DNA of 64,000 nucleotides, from NCBI GenBank assembly GCA_963778165.1, contig CAVZTE010000004.1:1-64000 (forward strand), given 5' to 3'. The position numbers were made by a program, and so were the translations under genes. The notes beneath the pieces are model-generated. The model was not told the DNA's origin. It saw nothing but the letters and a program-made list of their open reading frames with translations, and did not search any database. Source of the DNA: Bog-756 sp963778165 (GTDB lineage Bacteria > Actinomycetota > Acidimicrobiia > Acidimicrobiales > RAAP-2). This document shows, one piece after another, positions 1 through 9,625 of the stretch. Numbering within the stretch: the first letter of the stretch is position 1; each line of letters starts with the position of its first letter.

Positions 1-772
1 TCCTCGGAAGCCAGCGGGGTCAGCCGCGCCGAGTACTGCGCCATCGCCTGCGCCGAGGTGTTCCGGGGCGACGGCGAGGTGATGGCCAGTGCCTTCGGGA
101 CGGCGCCGGCCCTGGGGGCCCGTCTGGCCCGGCTGACCTTCGCTCCCGATCTGGTGTTGACCGACGGTGACGCCGCCCTGGTGGTCGGAGCGCCGCCCCT
201 CGGAGCTGGCCCGTCTTCGTATGTCCTGGAGTCGCACATGCCCTTCCGGAGAGTGTTCGACGTGGTGTGGTCCGGGCGCCGGAACCTGATCATGATGGCC
301 TCGCAGATCGACCGCACCGGCAACCAGAACATCAGTGCCATCGGCGACTGGTCCCGTCCCAAGGCCCAGTTGGTGGGAGTGCGGGGCGCCCCCGGCAATA
401 CCGTCAACCACTCCACCAGCTACTGGGTGCCCGGCCACTCCAAGCGATCGTTCGTGGAGCAGGTCGACGTGGTCTCCGGGGTGGGATACCGAGCGCGCCG
501 CCGAGGCCGGCCCGTCAGCCACCAAGTTTCACGAGATCCGTCACGTGGTCTCCAACCTCGGGGTGTTCGACTTCGAAACCCCGGACAAGGTCATGCGGAT
601 CCGATCGGTGCACCCTGGGGTCACCGTGGGGGAGATCGTCGAGGCCACGGGATTCGAGCTGGTGATTCCGGCCGACGTACCCGAGACCCGGCTGCCCACC
701 CCTGAGGAGCTCGAGCTCATCCGGACCGTGCTCGACCCGAAGGGCCTGCGGGACCGCGAGATCCGGTCGTGA
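1..772 (+). CDS. ipdB: CoA-transferase beta subunit, IpdB-like (5' end outside window, frameshifted)
   Basis: The 5' end lies outside the window. The reading frame follows mycobacterial IpdB closely as I remember it: an N-terminal R-A-E-Y-C-A-I-A-C segment, the F-A-P-D-L-V-L-T-D-G-D core, Q-I-D-R-T-G-N-Q-N-I-S-A, R-G-A-P-G-N-T-V-N-H, and a C-terminus ending in L-R-D-R-E-I-R-S. IpdA/IpdB is a CoA-transferase-fold enzyme that opens the last steroid ring intermediate (COCHEA-CoA) in cholesterol catabolism. The frame is broken near 481-490: after V-D-V-V-S-G-V-G-Y the homologous sequence resumes in the +1 frame (A-T-K-F-H-E-I-R-H-V-V-S-N-L-G-V-F-D-F). A loss of about 5 nt, or a 1-nt gain, explains this. 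The stop overlaps the GTG start of the next gene, so the two are translationally coupled. The family assignment is strong; whether the break is biological or a sequencing error is open. Confidence 0.85.
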
Positions 773-1884
773 CCGACGGCGGGGTGACCGGGGGCGGCGG
801 AGGCGGCGGGGGAATCCATCCCGCCCTCACCACCCGGTTCTGCCGGCTGGTCGGGGTCCGCTACCCCATCGTCCAGACCGGCATGGGTTGGGTGGCCGGC
901 CCCCGCCTGGTGGCCGCCACCGCCGAAGCCGGAGGTCTGGGCATCCTGGCCTCGGCCACCATGACCTACCCGGAGCTGGTGGCCGCCATCGCCGACGTGC
1001 GATCCCGGACGGACAAGCCCTTCGGGGTCAACATGCGCACCGACGTGGCCGACGTGGGCCAGCGGGTGGCGCTCATGATCGACAACGGCGTGCGGGTGGC
1101 CAGCTTCGCCCAGGCGCCCCAGCCCGATCTGGTGACCCGGTGCCGAGACGCCGGCCTGGTGGTCATGCCCACCATCGGGGCCCGCCGCCATGCCGAGAAG
1201 GTGGCCGGTTGGGGCGTGGACGCGGTCATCGCCCAGGGCGGTGAGGGGGGCGGTCACACCGGCTCGGTACCCACCTCGCTGCTGACGCCTGCGGTGGTCG
1301 ATGCCGTCGGTGAGTCGGTGTCGGTCATCGCCGCAGGCGGGTTCTTCGACGGTCGCGGCCTGGTGGCCGCCCTGGCCTACGGAGCCGACGGAATCGCCAT
1401 GGGCACCCGCTTCCTCCTGACCCAGGAGAGCCGGGTCCCCGACGAGGTCAAGAAGGTGTACCTGGGCACCCCGGTGACCGGCACCGTGGTGTCGACCGCG
1501 GTGGACGGTGCCCCCCAACGGGTCATCCGCACCGAGCTGATCGACCACCTCGAGGGGTCCAGCTGGGTGCGCGGCCTGCCCCGGGCCATGAGCAACGCCT
1601 ACGCCTTCCACAAGGAGACGGGCACCTCTTCGGTGGAGCTGGTCAAAGAAGGGCTGGCCCTGAAGAAGGGCAGCGAGCTCTCGTGGACCCAGGTGGTGAT
1701 GGCGGCCAACGCCCCCATGATGACCAAGGCCGCCCTGGTCGACGGGCGCACCGACGTCGGGGTCCTGCCGACCGGCCAGGTGGTCGGGGAGATCGGCGAG
1801 CTACCTACGGTGGCAGAGCTGATCGGTCGGATCGTCGACCAGGCGTCGGCGGTCCTCAACCGGTTGGCGGCGCCTGCCCCGTAG
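769..1884 (+). CDS. ipdC: NAD(P)H-dependent flavin oxidoreductase, IpdC-like / nitronate monooxygenase family
   Basis: A 371-residue TIM-barrel flavoenzyme of the 2-nitropropane dioxygenase/nitronate monooxygenase superfamily. Visible motifs are Y-P-I-V-Q-T-G-M-G-W-V near residue 30, A-Q-G-G-E-G-G-G-H-T-G near 155 (FMN phosphate-binding and catalytic His region) and A-A-G-G-F-F-D-G-R-G followed by A-D-G-I-A-M-G-T-R-F. The GTG start overlaps the ipdB stop (GTGA). In Mycobacterium ipdA, ipdB and ipdC are consecutive and serve degradation of the steroid C/D-ring propionate intermediate, so the position favours IpdC over a true nitronate monooxygenase. A Gly-rich stretch (residues 4-13) precedes the domain; a later start is possible. 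A second, more distant family member is at 38712-39683. Confidence 0.85.
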   Translation: MTDGGVTGGGGGGGGIHPALTTRFCRLVGVRYPIVQTGMGWVAGPRLVAATAEAGGLGILASATMTYPELVAAIADVRSRTDKPFGVNMRTDVADVGQRVALMIDNGVRVASFAQAPQPDLVTRCRDAGLVVMPTIGARRHAEKVAGWGVDAVIAQGGEGGGHTGSVPTSLLTPAVVDAVGESVSVIAAGGFFDGRGLVAALAYGADGIAMGTRFLLTQESRVPDEVKKVYLGTPVTGTVVSTAVDGAPQRVIRTELIDHLEGSSWVRGLPRAMSNAYAFHKETGTSSVELVKEGLALKKGSELSWTQVVMAANAPMMTKAALVDGRTDVGVLPTGQVVGEIGELPTVAELIGRIVDQASAVLNRLAAPAP

Positions 1885-1958
1885 CGATCGGCGGTTGCCC
1901 GGTAGCTGTCGGGCGCTGCCCTGTGGCGGTCGGGCGCTGCCCCGTAGCGGTCGGGCTG
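1875..1958. repeat. four 21-bp tandem repeats starting inside the ipdC stop region
   Basis: Four consecutive 21-bp units (1875-1895, 1896-1916, 1917-1937, 1938-1958) each begin TGCCC. The first unit contains the stop codon TAG of the preceding gene (1882-1884), and units 2 and 4 keep the TAG. The array therefore looks like an amplification of the 3' end of the gene together with its stop. Similar stop-containing arrays follow several other genes in the window. Confidence 0.8.
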
Positions 1959-2125
1959 TGGTGACGGGCAGGTGACGGGGGGCTGTAACGACCGGTCGGG
2001 AATCGGAATTCCTCTGCCGGTGGCACCAAATAAACGCCGTGTGGCGCAGTATCCGAGCGCCCGTCGTGTAGAAACGTCCCCGCCATGCGTTTTCGACGGA
2101 GGACGGTGGCCGGGAGGTGGAACCT

Positions 2126-2998
2126 ATGAGCGTTGTGCTCATTACCGGTTGCAGCAGTGGATTCGGCCTGGAGACGGCTCTGGCCTTCGCACGGCGGGGG
2201 GACACCACGTTCGCCACCATGCGCGACCTGGACCGGGCCGAGCGGTTGTCCGAACGGGCCCGGGCCGAGGATCTCCGCATCGAGCTCCTGGCCCTCGACG
2301 TCAACGACGACGCCTCGGTGGCCGCCGCCGTCAGGGAGGTGGAGGACCGCCACGGCGCCATCGACGTCCTGGTGAACAACGCCGGTGTCGACTTCCAGGG
2401 ATCGGTGGAGACCATCGAATTCGACAAGGCCCGCGCCGTGATCGAGACCAACTTCTGGGGACCGGTCCGGACCATCCGGGCCGCCCTGCCGGCCATGCGG
2501 GCCAAAGGTGGCGGCGTGATCATCAACGTCTCCTCGGCATCGGGGCGGATGCCGGGCACGCCGTACGGAAGCTGGTACTCGGCCAGCAAGCACGCCCTCA
2601 ACGCGCTGACCGAGGCCATGTTCCTCGAGCTCGACGGACTGCCCGTCCGGATCGTCAGCATCGAGCCCGGCTTCTTCAGGACCGAGATCGTCCGCCACTC
2701 GAGCGATCAGAAGGAGGCGGCCCTGGGTGATCCGTACGCCGCCGATCAGGCGTGGTTGTCCGACTTCTTCGAGAAGAGCGTGGTCGATGGCGGGGGCAAC
2801 CCTCAGGACGTGGCCGAGGCCATCGTGCGGGCGGCCGATGATCCAGCCACCCCGGTGCACACGCTGGTCGGTGACGATGCCCAGATGCTGATCGACATGT
2901 ACCAACAGGCCGGGTCGATCGAAGCATGGCTACCGGTGGCGGTGTCCTTCGCCGAGTCCGTGGCCGGTCCCCGCCCATCGAGGTCCCAGACGGACTGA
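2126..2998 (+). CDS. SDR-family oxidoreductase
   Basis: A classical short-chain dehydrogenase/reductase of about 290 residues, cytosolic and NAD(P)-dependent. The cofactor motif T-G-C-S-S-G-F-G lies near residue 8, N-N-A-G-V near 85, a Ser-rich strand (N-V-S-S-A-S-G) near 138 and the catalytic Y-S-A-S-K near 153. The ATG at 2126 is preferred because GGGAGGTGG lies 7 nt upstream; the GTG at 2117 is part of that ribosome-binding region. It is separated from ipdC by about 240 bp containing a tandem repeat, so it probably has its own promoter. The substrate is not evident; the C-terminal region resembles oxidoreductases acting on ketones or hydroxysteroids, but that is only context. Confidence 0.85.
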   Translation: MSVVLITGCSSGFGLETALAFARRGDTTFATMRDLDRAERLSERARAEDLRIELLALDVNDDASVAAAVREVEDRHGAIDVLVNNAGVDFQGSVETIEFDKARAVIETNFWGPVRTIRAALPAMRAKGGGVIINVSSASGRMPGTPYGSWYSASKHALNALTEAMFLELDGLPVRIVSIEPGFFRTEIVRHSSDQKEAALGDPYAADQAWLSDFFEKSVVDGGGNPQDVAEAIVRAADDPATPVHTLVGDDAQMLIDMYQQAGSIEAWLPVAVSFAESVAGPRPSRSQTD

Positions 2999-3540
2999 GT
3001 GGCCCGGTGCCCGGAGACCGCCGCCAAGGAACCCAGCGGATCATGGCGTGATCGGCCCAGCCGGCTCCGCCCGATTGTTGCGTAAGCGGCCGCACTCCCT
3101 CCGCTGGCGGAACGCCTGAGAGCGAGCCTTTCCGCCCCAAGACGGGGCCGGTGGGGCCGGCCAAAGAGCGGAACAAGGCCGGAAATCCGCCGGAAATGAC
3201 CGGTCCGGACACACCCGGGATCGAGCCGGTACTTGGCTCGGCCCCGGGCCGGCCATCTGTCATTCCCACCAGCACATTCACCGGGAATACCGGCCGAATC
3301 CAACGCCTCCACCACGCCTGGGCCGTGGTCAATGATTCTGCCGGTCCAGGGCCAATGACTGGCCGGTGATCAATCGAATTGCCCATTGTGTCGGCTGTTT
3401 GGATGGGCGATAATCTCGGCTGACGGTATCCGCCAGTGCCGCACCTGCCTTTGACGACCAACGTCACCTGCCCACGATCAATGAGTCGGTTGGCCTAACC
3501 GTCGACGATTCACTCAATGACTTGATGTCGAGGAGTTCTG
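2999..3540. other. 542-bp intergenic region with one candidate promoter
   Basis: No convincing gene is present: the open frames on both strands lack homology, a ribosome-binding site or typical codon use. The right part is less GC-rich than the surroundings. TTGTGT (3386-3391) and TAATCT (3411-3416), 19 bp apart, could be a -35/-10 pair driving the ketoacyl synthase gene with a long leader. That gene also has a good ribosome-binding site (AGGAG, 3531-3535). A regulatory role is possible but unproven. Confidence 0.3.
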
Positions 3541-4755
3541 ATGTCGGAAGCAGTTCAGCCATCCTCGAGCGGCCCGGCACCCGGCCGGGGCGGTCGCGCC
3601 CCGATGAACATCGTCGGGGTCGGAGCGGTCACCGGCTACGGCTGGGGGGCCAAGCACTTGTGGGACGGGTTCCTGCTGGGAGAGAGCGCGGTCAAACTGA
3701 CCACCGGCCTCGAGGGCTTCGTCGACGGCGGACAGGCCTATCTGTCCCTCATCACCGACGAGGGTGACGAGCGCGACGGGCCCAGCCGCTTCATGCGGGC
3801 GGCCCGGTCCGCCGGCCGTGAGGCCATCTCGGATGCCCTGGAGCGGGGATGGAAGCCCGGGCCGGTGGTGGGGTTGGTGCACAGCCTCGAGGCCGGGGAC
3901 ATCGAGACCTGGAGCCAGTTCTACAAGTCCGGAGAGAGCCGGATCCGCCCCAAGCGGTGGGTCAACATGCTGCCCTCCACCGTCATCTCCCAGCTCATGA
4001 AGGAGAACGACTTCCACGGCCCCACCATGTCGGTGTCGGCCATGTGCGCCAGCTCCAACGCCGCCATGATCACGGCCAAGTCGTGGTTGAACACCGGTAT
4101 CGCCTCGGACGTCATCCTGTTGGCCACCGATCTGTGCGGCGTCCCCCAGGTGTTGCGGGGATTCAGCGACCTCGGGGCGGCCATCCTGAGCATGCCCCCC
4201 TTCGAGGCCTGCCGCCCCTTCCAAGAGGGGAGCCGCGGCTTCGTGGGCGGCGAGGCGGCCGTCGGGATGGTGCTGACCAACGGGGACCAGGGGTCCTACG
4301 CCTCGGTGCTGGGCGGGGCCATGACCATGGATGCCTCCAACCTGGTGGGCGTGGCGCCCGACCTGCAAGAGCTGTTCCGCTGCTACCGGTTGGCCCTGAC
4401 CGATGCCGGCGTCGACGCCTCCGATGTGGCCTACCTCAACGCCCACGGGCCGGGTACCGGCCGCGGCGACTCGGCCGAGGCCCGGGCCCTCGATGAGCTG
4501 TTCCCCGACGCCACCGGCATCTTCTCCATCAAGCCGCTGACCGGCCACTGCCAGTCCGCCGCTGCCGCCGTGGAGATCCTGGCCACGATCTACGCCTTCC
4601 AGACCGGGTTCGTGCCCGCTCCGCCCCAGGTGGCACCGGGTCATCCGAAGCTGGTCGACGGTCTGAGCCCCCGGGTGCCCGGCCTGATGGTCAAGTCGTC
4701 CATCGGGATGGGTGGCTACAACACGGCCACGGTGCTGGCCGAGCCCGTCGGCTGA
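3541..4755 (+). CDS. beta-ketoacyl-ACP synthase family protein (KAS/FabF-like)
   Basis: A 404-residue thiolase-fold condensing enzyme. The Cys-His-His pattern of ketoacyl synthases is visible: nucleophile in S-A-M-C-A-S-S-N near residue 172, first His in N-A-H-G-P-G-T-G near 300, and the Lys/His pair in S-I-K-P-L-T-G-H-C-Q-S-A near 335. The C-terminal G-M-G-G-Y-N-T matches the usual G-F-G-G-x-N turn. The ATG is preceded by GAGGAG at good spacing. It stands alone, with no acyl carrier protein or reductase nearby, so whether it serves fatty acid, polyketide or specialised lipid synthesis cannot be told. The divergent active-site surroundings (no D-T-A-C-S/A) suggest a specialised subfamily. Confidence 0.8.
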   Translation: MSEAVQPSSSGPAPGRGGRAPMNIVGVGAVTGYGWGAKHLWDGFLLGESAVKLTTGLEGFVDGGQAYLSLITDEGDERDGPSRFMRAARSAGREAISDALERGWKPGPVVGLVHSLEAGDIETWSQFYKSGESRIRPKRWVNMLPSTVISQLMKENDFHGPTMSVSAMCASSNAAMITAKSWLNTGIASDVILLATDLCGVPQVLRGFSDLGAAILSMPPFEACRPFQEGSRGFVGGEAAVGMVLTNGDQGSYASVLGGAMTMDASNLVGVAPDLQELFRCYRLALTDAGVDASDVAYLNAHGPGTGRGDSAEARALDELFPDATGIFSIKPLTGHCQSAAAAVEILATIYAFQTGFVPAPPQVAPGHPKLVDGLSPRVPGLMVKSSIGMGGYNTATVLAEPVG

Positions 4756-4850
4756 CCGACGGCACTCGCCCGTCTGGCAGCCGGTCGACACCCGGCTGGA
4801 CTCCACTCGCCCGGCTGGACTCCCGCACGCCCGGGTGGCCTCCCGCTCAC
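4749..4850. repeat. degenerate 19-22-bp tandem repeats from the stop codon of the ketoacyl synthase gene
   Basis: Five imperfect units begin at 4749, 4771, 4793, 4812 and 4832 with CGGCTGA, CGTCTGG, CGGCTGG, CGGCTGG and CGGGTGG. The first includes the TGA stop (4753-4755). The rest of the gap to 5065 shows no gene or clear regulatory element. Confidence 0.6.
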
Positions 4851-5065
4851 AGCCCTTCCTGAGCTGGCGCTTTGGAAGCCGACAGCTGCGACAGGGCTGA
4901 CGCCGTAGCGACCCGGAGGCCATCCCGGAACGACGCCCGGTAATTATCGGTACGCCCACGGGTGACAGAGCGCCCCTTCCACCAGGCCCATTCCCGTCCA
5001 AATGCAGCCTGAGCGGGGGTTCGGGAAGCTAAAGGTCGTTCCTCGGCACGCCGATACCTGGGTCT

Positions 5066-8000
5066 ATGGCCACGACGAGCAACTTCGGTGACCGTCGCTC
5101 CCGAGTGTCGTTCGATCGGGTGGCGCTGGACGACTCACCGCTGGGTGACCGAGCTTACGAGCTGTCCGAAGGTGTCGAATTCGTAGGTGAAGAGGTCAAG
5201 TCGGTCACCTGGATCTACGACATCGCCAACGACCGGGTCATCTGGACCTCACCGATCGAGGAGTTCTTCGGGTTCCAGGAGGGGGTGCTGGGCTTCTCCA
5301 TCGTCCCTGACGACACCGTGGACCAACCGGCGGGCTCCGGCGACCCGCGGGTGGGTTCCTTGGCCCTGGCCGCCGCGCCCAACCCCGACGACCGGTCCGG
5401 GTCTGGCTCCGGCGACCACTCGGAGTCGGCCGCTGCGGTCGAGCCGCGCTACTCCGACGGCACCGAGACCGGGGAGAAGCTGCTGGCGCCGATCCTGGCT
5501 CCCATCCGGGAGGGATCGCCACCGGCGGACTTCGATCTCCGCATCAAGGTCAAGTGCCCCGACGGGATGGTCCACAGCGTGGTGGTCCGGGCTTCTCCGA
5601 TGCCCACCGTGGTCGCTGCCCCCGAGTCGTCGACCGACGAGCCCCGGACCTATTACATCGGCGTGGTGGTGGACGTCACCGCCCAACAGCGTTACGAGCG
5701 GGAGCTCGGCGAACTGGTCGACCGCTACCGTCTGCTCACCGAGGTCTCCCCCGACGTGGTCTTCGTGCACCAGGACGGGCGTTACGTCTACGGCAACCGG
5801 GCCATGGGCCGGATGATCGGCGCCGACACCGAAGAGGCGTACGCCGAGGCCTTCGCCAAGTACCGGGGCACCCTGATCACCGACTTCATGGATCCCGCCG
5901 ACATCCCCGCCGTGGCCGCCCGCCTGGCCCAGCTGACCGAGCCCGGTCAGTTCTTCGAGCACGGCGAGGTCCGCTGCATCCTCCCCAACGGCGACACCAA
6001 GGTGATGGAGCTCACCAGCATCCGCACCACGTGGGCCGGCGAGCCGGCCTATCAGGTCATCGCCCGCGACATGTCCGAGCGCAAGGCGGCCGAGGCGGCC
6101 GACCGCTACCGGGCCAGCCTGGTGGCCCACGTATCCGACGCCATCGTGGGTATCGACGCCGAGGGACGCATCGAGAGCTGGAACGAGGCGGCCGAGTCCA
6201 TCTACGGATGGAAAGAGCAAGAAGTGGCCGGCATGTCCATCAGTGCCGTGGTCACCGCCAACCGCACCGACAGCGCCGCCGTCCTCGAGCGGGGCCACCG
6301 GATCCATCGGCGCAAGGACGGCTCCGAGGTCGACGTGCTGGTCTCCATCGACCCGCTCATCGATGACGACACCCAACCTTCCGGCTGGGTGGTGGTGTGC
6401 ACCGAGCTGACCGACGCCCGCCAGGCCGAGGCCGGCCGCCGGGCCGCCGAGGAGCGCTACGAGGCGGTGGTGGCCTCGCTGAGCGAGGGCATCGTGCTCT
6501 TCGACGAGTTCGGCAACGTGGGTGCCCACAACGAGGCCGCCAGCCGGATCCTCGGCGAGCGCCTGCAGAACGGCAACGGGCACCAGATCTTCACCGGGGC
6601 CTCCATCGCCATCGAGGCCAACGGCCATCCCCTCTCGGCCGACATGTTCCCCCACGCCCGCACCCTGGCCACCGGGGAGTCCGAGGACGACGTGGTCATC
6701 GGGGTCACCGACGCCAGCGGCAAGCGCCAGTGGCTGTCGCTCAGCTCGCGGCTGCTGTCCGGCGCCGGCCAGGTCGAGGTGCCCATGGTGGTGTGCTCGT
6801 TCACCGACGTCACCGACCGCAAGGCCGCCGAGGCCCAGCTCCACTGGCTGGCCTACCACGACTCGCTCACCGGACTGGGCAACCGCTCGATGTTCAGCGA
6901 CGAGCTGGAGCGAGAGCTCATGGTCTCGCTGCAGAGGGGCACCAATCTGGCCGTGCTCTTCATCGACCTCGACCGGTTCAAACTGGTCAACGACTCCTTC
7001 GGCCACGCCAGTGGCGACGAGGTCCTGTTGGCCCTGGCCCAACGGTTCAAGTCCGCAGTGCGCGGCGGCGACGTGGTCAGCCGGTTCTCCGGCGACGAGT
7101 TCGTGGTCCTGTGCCGCAACGTCCACGATGTCAACGTGGCCGTCAGCCTGGCCACCGAGTACTCCCGGCTCCTGGCCGAGCCGGTGCAGCTGACCACCGG
7201 GCGGAACGTGGTGGTGACCTGCAGCGTGGGGGTGTCCTTCGTCATGCGGGGTCGCCAGACGGCCCAGGACATCCTGCAACAGGCCGACGTGGCCATGTTC
7301 CAGGCCAAGAACAAGGGCCGCTCCCGGGTGGAGGTCTTCGACGAGTCCCTCCGGGCCAAGTCCGTGGCCCGCCTGGAGATCTACGACGACCTGCGGCACT
7401 CCATCGACCACGACGAGTTGGCCGTCCACTACCAGCCCATCGCCTCGGTGCGCGACGACCGCATCGTGGCCATGGAAGCGCTGGTCCGTTGGCACCACCC
7501 GTCCCGCGGCCTGCTGGGCCCGATGGAGTTCATCCCCTTCGCCGAGGAGACCGACCTCATCTTCTCCCTGGGCCGGTGGGTGCTGCGGGAGGCGTGCCAG
7601 ACCATGTCCAACTGGCGCAAGGAGCTGCCCGGCGCCGAGAACGCCTACATCACCGTCAACCTCTCGGCCCACCAGCTGAGCGATCCCGAACTGCTGGAGA
7701 CCATCGAGGGAGCGCTGACCGACTCCGGTCTGCCGCCCGAGGCCCTGGTGATGGAAGTCACCGAGAGCATGCTGATGAGCGACACCTCGGCATCGATCGC
7801 CATGCTCGGTGGCATCCACGAGATGGGGGTCGGGCTGGCCATCGACGACTTCGGCACCGGCTACTCGTCACTGGCCCAGCTCAAGCGGTTCCCGGTCAAG
7901 ATCCTCAAGATCGACAAGTCCTTCGTGGACGGGCTGGGGACCTTCGAGAACGACGAGGCCATCGTGGCCGCCATCGTCCAGTTGAGCAAGGCCCTGGGCC

Positions 8001-8286
8001 TGGTGGTGCTGGCCGAGGGCGTGGAGACCCCCATCCAGCTGCAGCGGGTCACCGAGTTGGGCTGCGACCTCTATCAGGGCTACCTGATGTCCCGGCCCAC
8101 CCGTGCCGATCGGGTGGACTTCACCAAGCACGTGGTCAGCACGCCGGTCGAGGCTGTCGAGGCCACCGCCACGGTCGAAGCGGTCGAGGCCACCGCCACG
8201 GTCGAGGCTGTCGACGGGGCCGAGACGGTGGAAGCCGTCGAAGCGTGGAGAGCGTCGAAGCCGTGGAGAGCGTCGAAGCCGGCTAG
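5066..8286 (+). CDS. PAS-PAS-PAS-PAS-GGDEF-EAL cyclic-di-GMP signalling protein (3' frameshift)
   Basis: A large sensor protein, predicted cytosolic because no membrane segment is seen. Four PAS-like segments (about residues 45-215, 220-340, 345-460 and 465-590) precede a diguanylate cyclase domain (H-D-S-L-T-G-L-G-N-R near 598; signature S-G-D-E-F near 674 in place of GGDEF) and an EAL phosphodiesterase domain (E-A-L-V-R-W near 802, D-D-F-G-T-G-Y-S-S near 926, A-E-G-V-E-T near 985). The EAL catalytic pattern appears intact. The C-terminus holds Val/Glu/Ala-rich repeats of nine residues. As read, the frame runs on to 8821, antisense to the thiolase gene. One lost C near 8244-8245 (GAAGC-GTGGAG) would restore V-E-S-V-E-A repeats and a TAG at 8284-8286, which I take as the true end. 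Confidence 0.85.
8147..8280 (+). repeat. coding tandem repeats at the C-terminus of the GGDEF/EAL protein
   Basis: Three 27-bp units (8147-8173, 8174-8200, 8201-8227) encode V-E-A-V-E-A-T-A-T and variants. They are followed by 18-bp units (about 8245-8262 and 8263-8280) encoding V-E-S-V-E-A. The frame change of the gene falls at the junction between the two repeat types, where slippage or assembly error is likely. Confidence 0.75.
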
Positions 8287-8311
8287 AGCGAGGAAGCCCC
8301 GGCGGGGCCGG

Positions 8312-9516
8312 TCAGCCCAGCCGTTCGATGATGGTGGCGTTGGCCTGGCCCCCGCCTTCGCACATGGTCTGCAGCCCGTAGCGGGCGCCGGTGCGCTCCA
8401 TCTCGTTGAGCAGGGTGGCCAGCAGCCGCGCCCCGAGCCGCCGGTGGGATGCCCGATGGCGATGGCCCCACCGTTGACATTGACCCGCTCCATGTCGGGA
8501 TGGTGCTCCTTCTCCCACGCCAGCACCACCGAGGCGAAGGCCTCGTTGATCTCGATCAGGTCGATGTCGTCGAGCGAGAGCTTGGACTTGGCCAGCACCA
8601 GGGTGGTGGCCGGGATCGGCGCCGTCAGCATGATCACCGGATCGTTGGCGGCCACGGCGAAGGTGTGGAACCGGGCCCGGGGCCGCAGACCGAGCTGGGC
8701 CGCCTTCTCCTCCGACATGATGAGGGCGGCGGCCGCCCCGTCGGAGATCTGTGACGAAGAGGCTGCCGTCACCAGGCCGTTCTCCACGAAGGCCGGAGGA
8801 AGCGAGGCCAACTTCTCGTAGCTGGACTCGGCCCGCACCCCTTCGTCCGAGGTGAGCGGCCCCTCGTTGCCGGGGTCGCCTTCGTCGGTGCCGGCCCGCG
8901 CCACCTTGTTCTCCACCTCGGCCCGCCGGGTGGCCAGCGGCACGATCTCGTTCTCGAACCGGCCCTCGGCGATGGCCCGGGCCGCCCGCTGGTGGGACTG
9001 CAGGGCGAAGCGGTCCATCTCCTCGCGGCTGATCCCCCACCGGGTGGCGATCTCCTCGGCGCACAGTCCCTGGTGGATGAAGTCGAACCGTTCGTGGACG
9101 GTGGGACCGTAGGCCTCGCCCGGCCCGTGCTCGGTGGTGGCCCCGATGGGCACCCGGCTCATGGCCTCGACCCCGCCGCCGATGACCACGTCCATGGCCC
9201 CGGACATCACCGCTTGCGCCGCGAAGTGCACGGCCTGCTGAGCGGAACCGCACTGCCGGTCCACCGTGGTGCCCGGGACGGTGTCGGGGAAGCCGGCGGC
9301 CAGGGCGGCGTTCCGCCCGATGTTCATGGCCTGCTCGCCCACGGTCATGGTGCAGCCGTAGACCACGTCCTCGACCAGGGCCGGGTCCAGATCGTTCCGC
9401 TCGATCAGGGCCCGGAGGGGTTGGGCGGCCAGGTCCACGGCGTGCCAACCCGAGAGCCGGCCGTTCTTCTTGCCCACCGGAGTACGGACCACGTCGACTA
9501 TCACAGCGTTGGGCAT
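8312..9516 (-). CDS. acetyl-CoA C-acyltransferase (thiolase), frameshifted near its C-terminus
   Basis: A FadA-type degradative thiolase of about 400 residues. The nucleophilic Cys is in D-R-Q-C-G-S-A-Q-Q near residue 90, G-G-G-V-E-A-M-S-R-V lies near 117, the catalytic His in A-I-G-H-P-T-G near 350 and the second Cys in Q-T-M-C-E-G-G-G near 380. The frame is broken at a run of four C on the + strand (8433-8436). One extra base would restore S-G-A-R-L-L-A-T-L-L and an end in I-I-E-R-L-G with the stop at 8312-8314. Without it the frame runs on into the convergent GGDEF/EAL gene. The enzyme would cleave 3-ketoacyl-CoA in beta-oxidation, in line with the dehydrogenase genes beside it. Confidence 0.85.
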
Positions 9517-9625
9517 CTCCCCATTGTGCCCGATCACCCGTGGTTGCCGGAAATCTGGCGGTGTGTCAGATTGCCCTTTCCACCTCGTCCCACCTCTCTC
9601 TGCGCCCTGTCCCACCTCCCGAACG

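Noticed and set aside
541..1611. Long minus-strand open frame opposite ipdB/ipdC
   Set aside because: It is antisense to a clearly conserved gene. Its His/Gly-rich composition comes from reading high-GC codons on the other strand, and no family is recognised.
3151..3369. 72-codon plus-strand frame in the 2999-3540 gap
   Set aside because: No ribosome-binding site, no -10 box at the right distance and no recognisable sequence; Pro/Gly-rich content fits chance.
5249..7819. 856-codon minus-strand frame opposite the GGDEF/EAL gene
   Set aside because: It is a mirror of conserved PAS, GGDEF and EAL sequence on the plus strand, with composition typical of antisense reading.
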